Source: Candidatus Minthomonas equi
GTDB lineage: Bacteria > Bacteroidota > Bacteroidia > Bacteroidales > UBA932
Reading direction: 5' to 3'
Assembly (NCBI GenBank): GCA_018064575.1
Contig: JAGHUZ010000061.1
Span: forward strand, 1 to 7,187
DNA length: 7,187 bases
Every line of letters begins with the position of its first letter. Within the stretch, counting starts at the first letter, position 1. The position numbers and the translations under genes were made by a program. Of the stretch, positions 6,873-7,187 are shown in pieces. A model generated the notes under the pieces. That model saw only the letters and a program-made list of their open reading frames with translations, did not search any database and was not told the origin of the DNA.

Positions 6873-7187
6873 TCAGTTCTTCAAGTCTTCCAGATCTTCG
6901 GCAGACATTCCTGTCAAATCCGAAATATCTTGAACAGACATTCCCTTGAACAGCATTTTCTTTGCCAATTCTTTTTGAGTCTCTTCCTGACCTTCTTCTC
7001 TACCCTCTTCTCTACCTTCTTCCCGACCTTCCTTTCGACCCTTGGCTTCTCCTTCAGCCAATCCTTCGGCTTTCCCTTTCTTGTAACTGTAGAGTTTGCC
7101 GTATTCTATGTCAGTTTTGGTTATCATAGCCTGGTCATATAAGATGCGTTCCTCCTTGGTCAGGTTCGCGGTTTCAGAGGCGCTGAA
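6873..7187 (-). CDS. Rpn-family PD-(D/E)XK nuclease / putative transposase, C-terminal part (5' end beyond window)
   Basis: The frame is open from the right edge to a TGA at 6873-6875, giving 104 visible residues that begin FSASETANLTKEERILYDQAM; an internal ATG at 7127 is therefore probably not the true start. The pattern LTKEER..YD, followed by a charged AEG/KEG/REEG helical tract and then KKMLFKGMSVQDISDLTGMSAEDLEDL, is the standard C-terminus of Rpn (YhgA-like, PDDEXK_2) proteins. Known Rpn proteins are DNA endonucleases that promote RecA-independent recombination. The catalytic domain lies outside the window, so activity cannot be judged. The protein ends 275 bases before the glycosidase operon, and a large hairpin lies between them. 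It is unlikely to share a function with the operon. Confidence 0.82.
   Translation of the reverse strand, partial: FSASETANLTKEERILYDQAMITKTDIEYGKLYSYKKGKAEGLAEGEAKGRKEGREEGREEGREEGQEETQKELAKKMLFKGMSVQDISDLTGMSAEDLEDLKN
6990..7037 (-). repeat. Four 12-base units encoding RKEG and three REEG
   Basis: Within the Rpn-family gene, four consecutive 12-base units encode R-K-E-G followed by three copies of R-E-E-G, and a degenerate QEE follows. The DNA units are similar but not identical. Such tracts are typical of this family between the nuclease domain and the C-terminal helix pair, and their length may change by replication slippage. Confidence 0.75.

Noticed and set aside
6990..7037. CRISPR-like or other repeat array
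   Set aside because: The units are contiguous, only 12 bases long and code for a regular REEG protein tract; there are no spacers.

Overview
The window looks like a Bacteroidales chromosome segment, most like Prevotella or Bacteroides. The reasons are exported carbohydrate-active enzymes with short lipoprotein or Sec signals packed in one operon, A-rich leaders without a Shine-Dalgarno sequence, and an Rpn-family nuclease C-terminus of a type common in that order. This is inference from gene content, because no rRNA or other phylogenetic marker is present. Every supported gene is on the minus strand, so the window is best read from right to left.

Layout, right to left. (1) 7187-6873 holds the C-terminal part of an Rpn-family PD-(D/E)XK nuclease (putative transposase) with a repetitive REEG tract; its N-terminus lies outside the window. 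(2) 6872-6598 is a 275-base intergenic region. It holds a long near-perfect hairpin (6704-6779), a 15-base palindrome (6642-6656) and a candidate Bacteroidetes -7 box. (3) 6597-5017 encodes an exported calcineurin-like metallophosphoesterase with a C-terminal beta-rich, CBM9-like region. (4) 4984-2474 encodes a GH51 alpha-L-arabinofuranosidase lipoprotein with a CBM4/9-like domain and a further beta-sandwich near the C-terminus. (5) 2462-1539 encodes a shortened GH63/MGH1-like protein that keeps the N-terminal beta-sandwich but has lost the catalytic core. (6) 1516-2 is the first 505 residues of a DUF6259-type glycosidase-like protein that runs off the left edge.

Items 3 to 6 have gaps of 32, 11 and 22 bases and share one strand, so they read as one transcription unit. 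All four products have N-terminal export signals, although that of item 5 is weak. The set suggests periplasmic or surface breakdown of an arabinose-containing glycan, possibly one carrying phosphate. No SusC/SusD pair, sulfatase or regulator is visible, so if this is a polysaccharide utilisation locus, only part of it is in view.

The most unusual points are the GH63-like gene that appears to carry both an internal deletion and a C-terminal loss, the phosphoesterase leading a glycosidase operon, and the structured intergenic element next to the Rpn gene.
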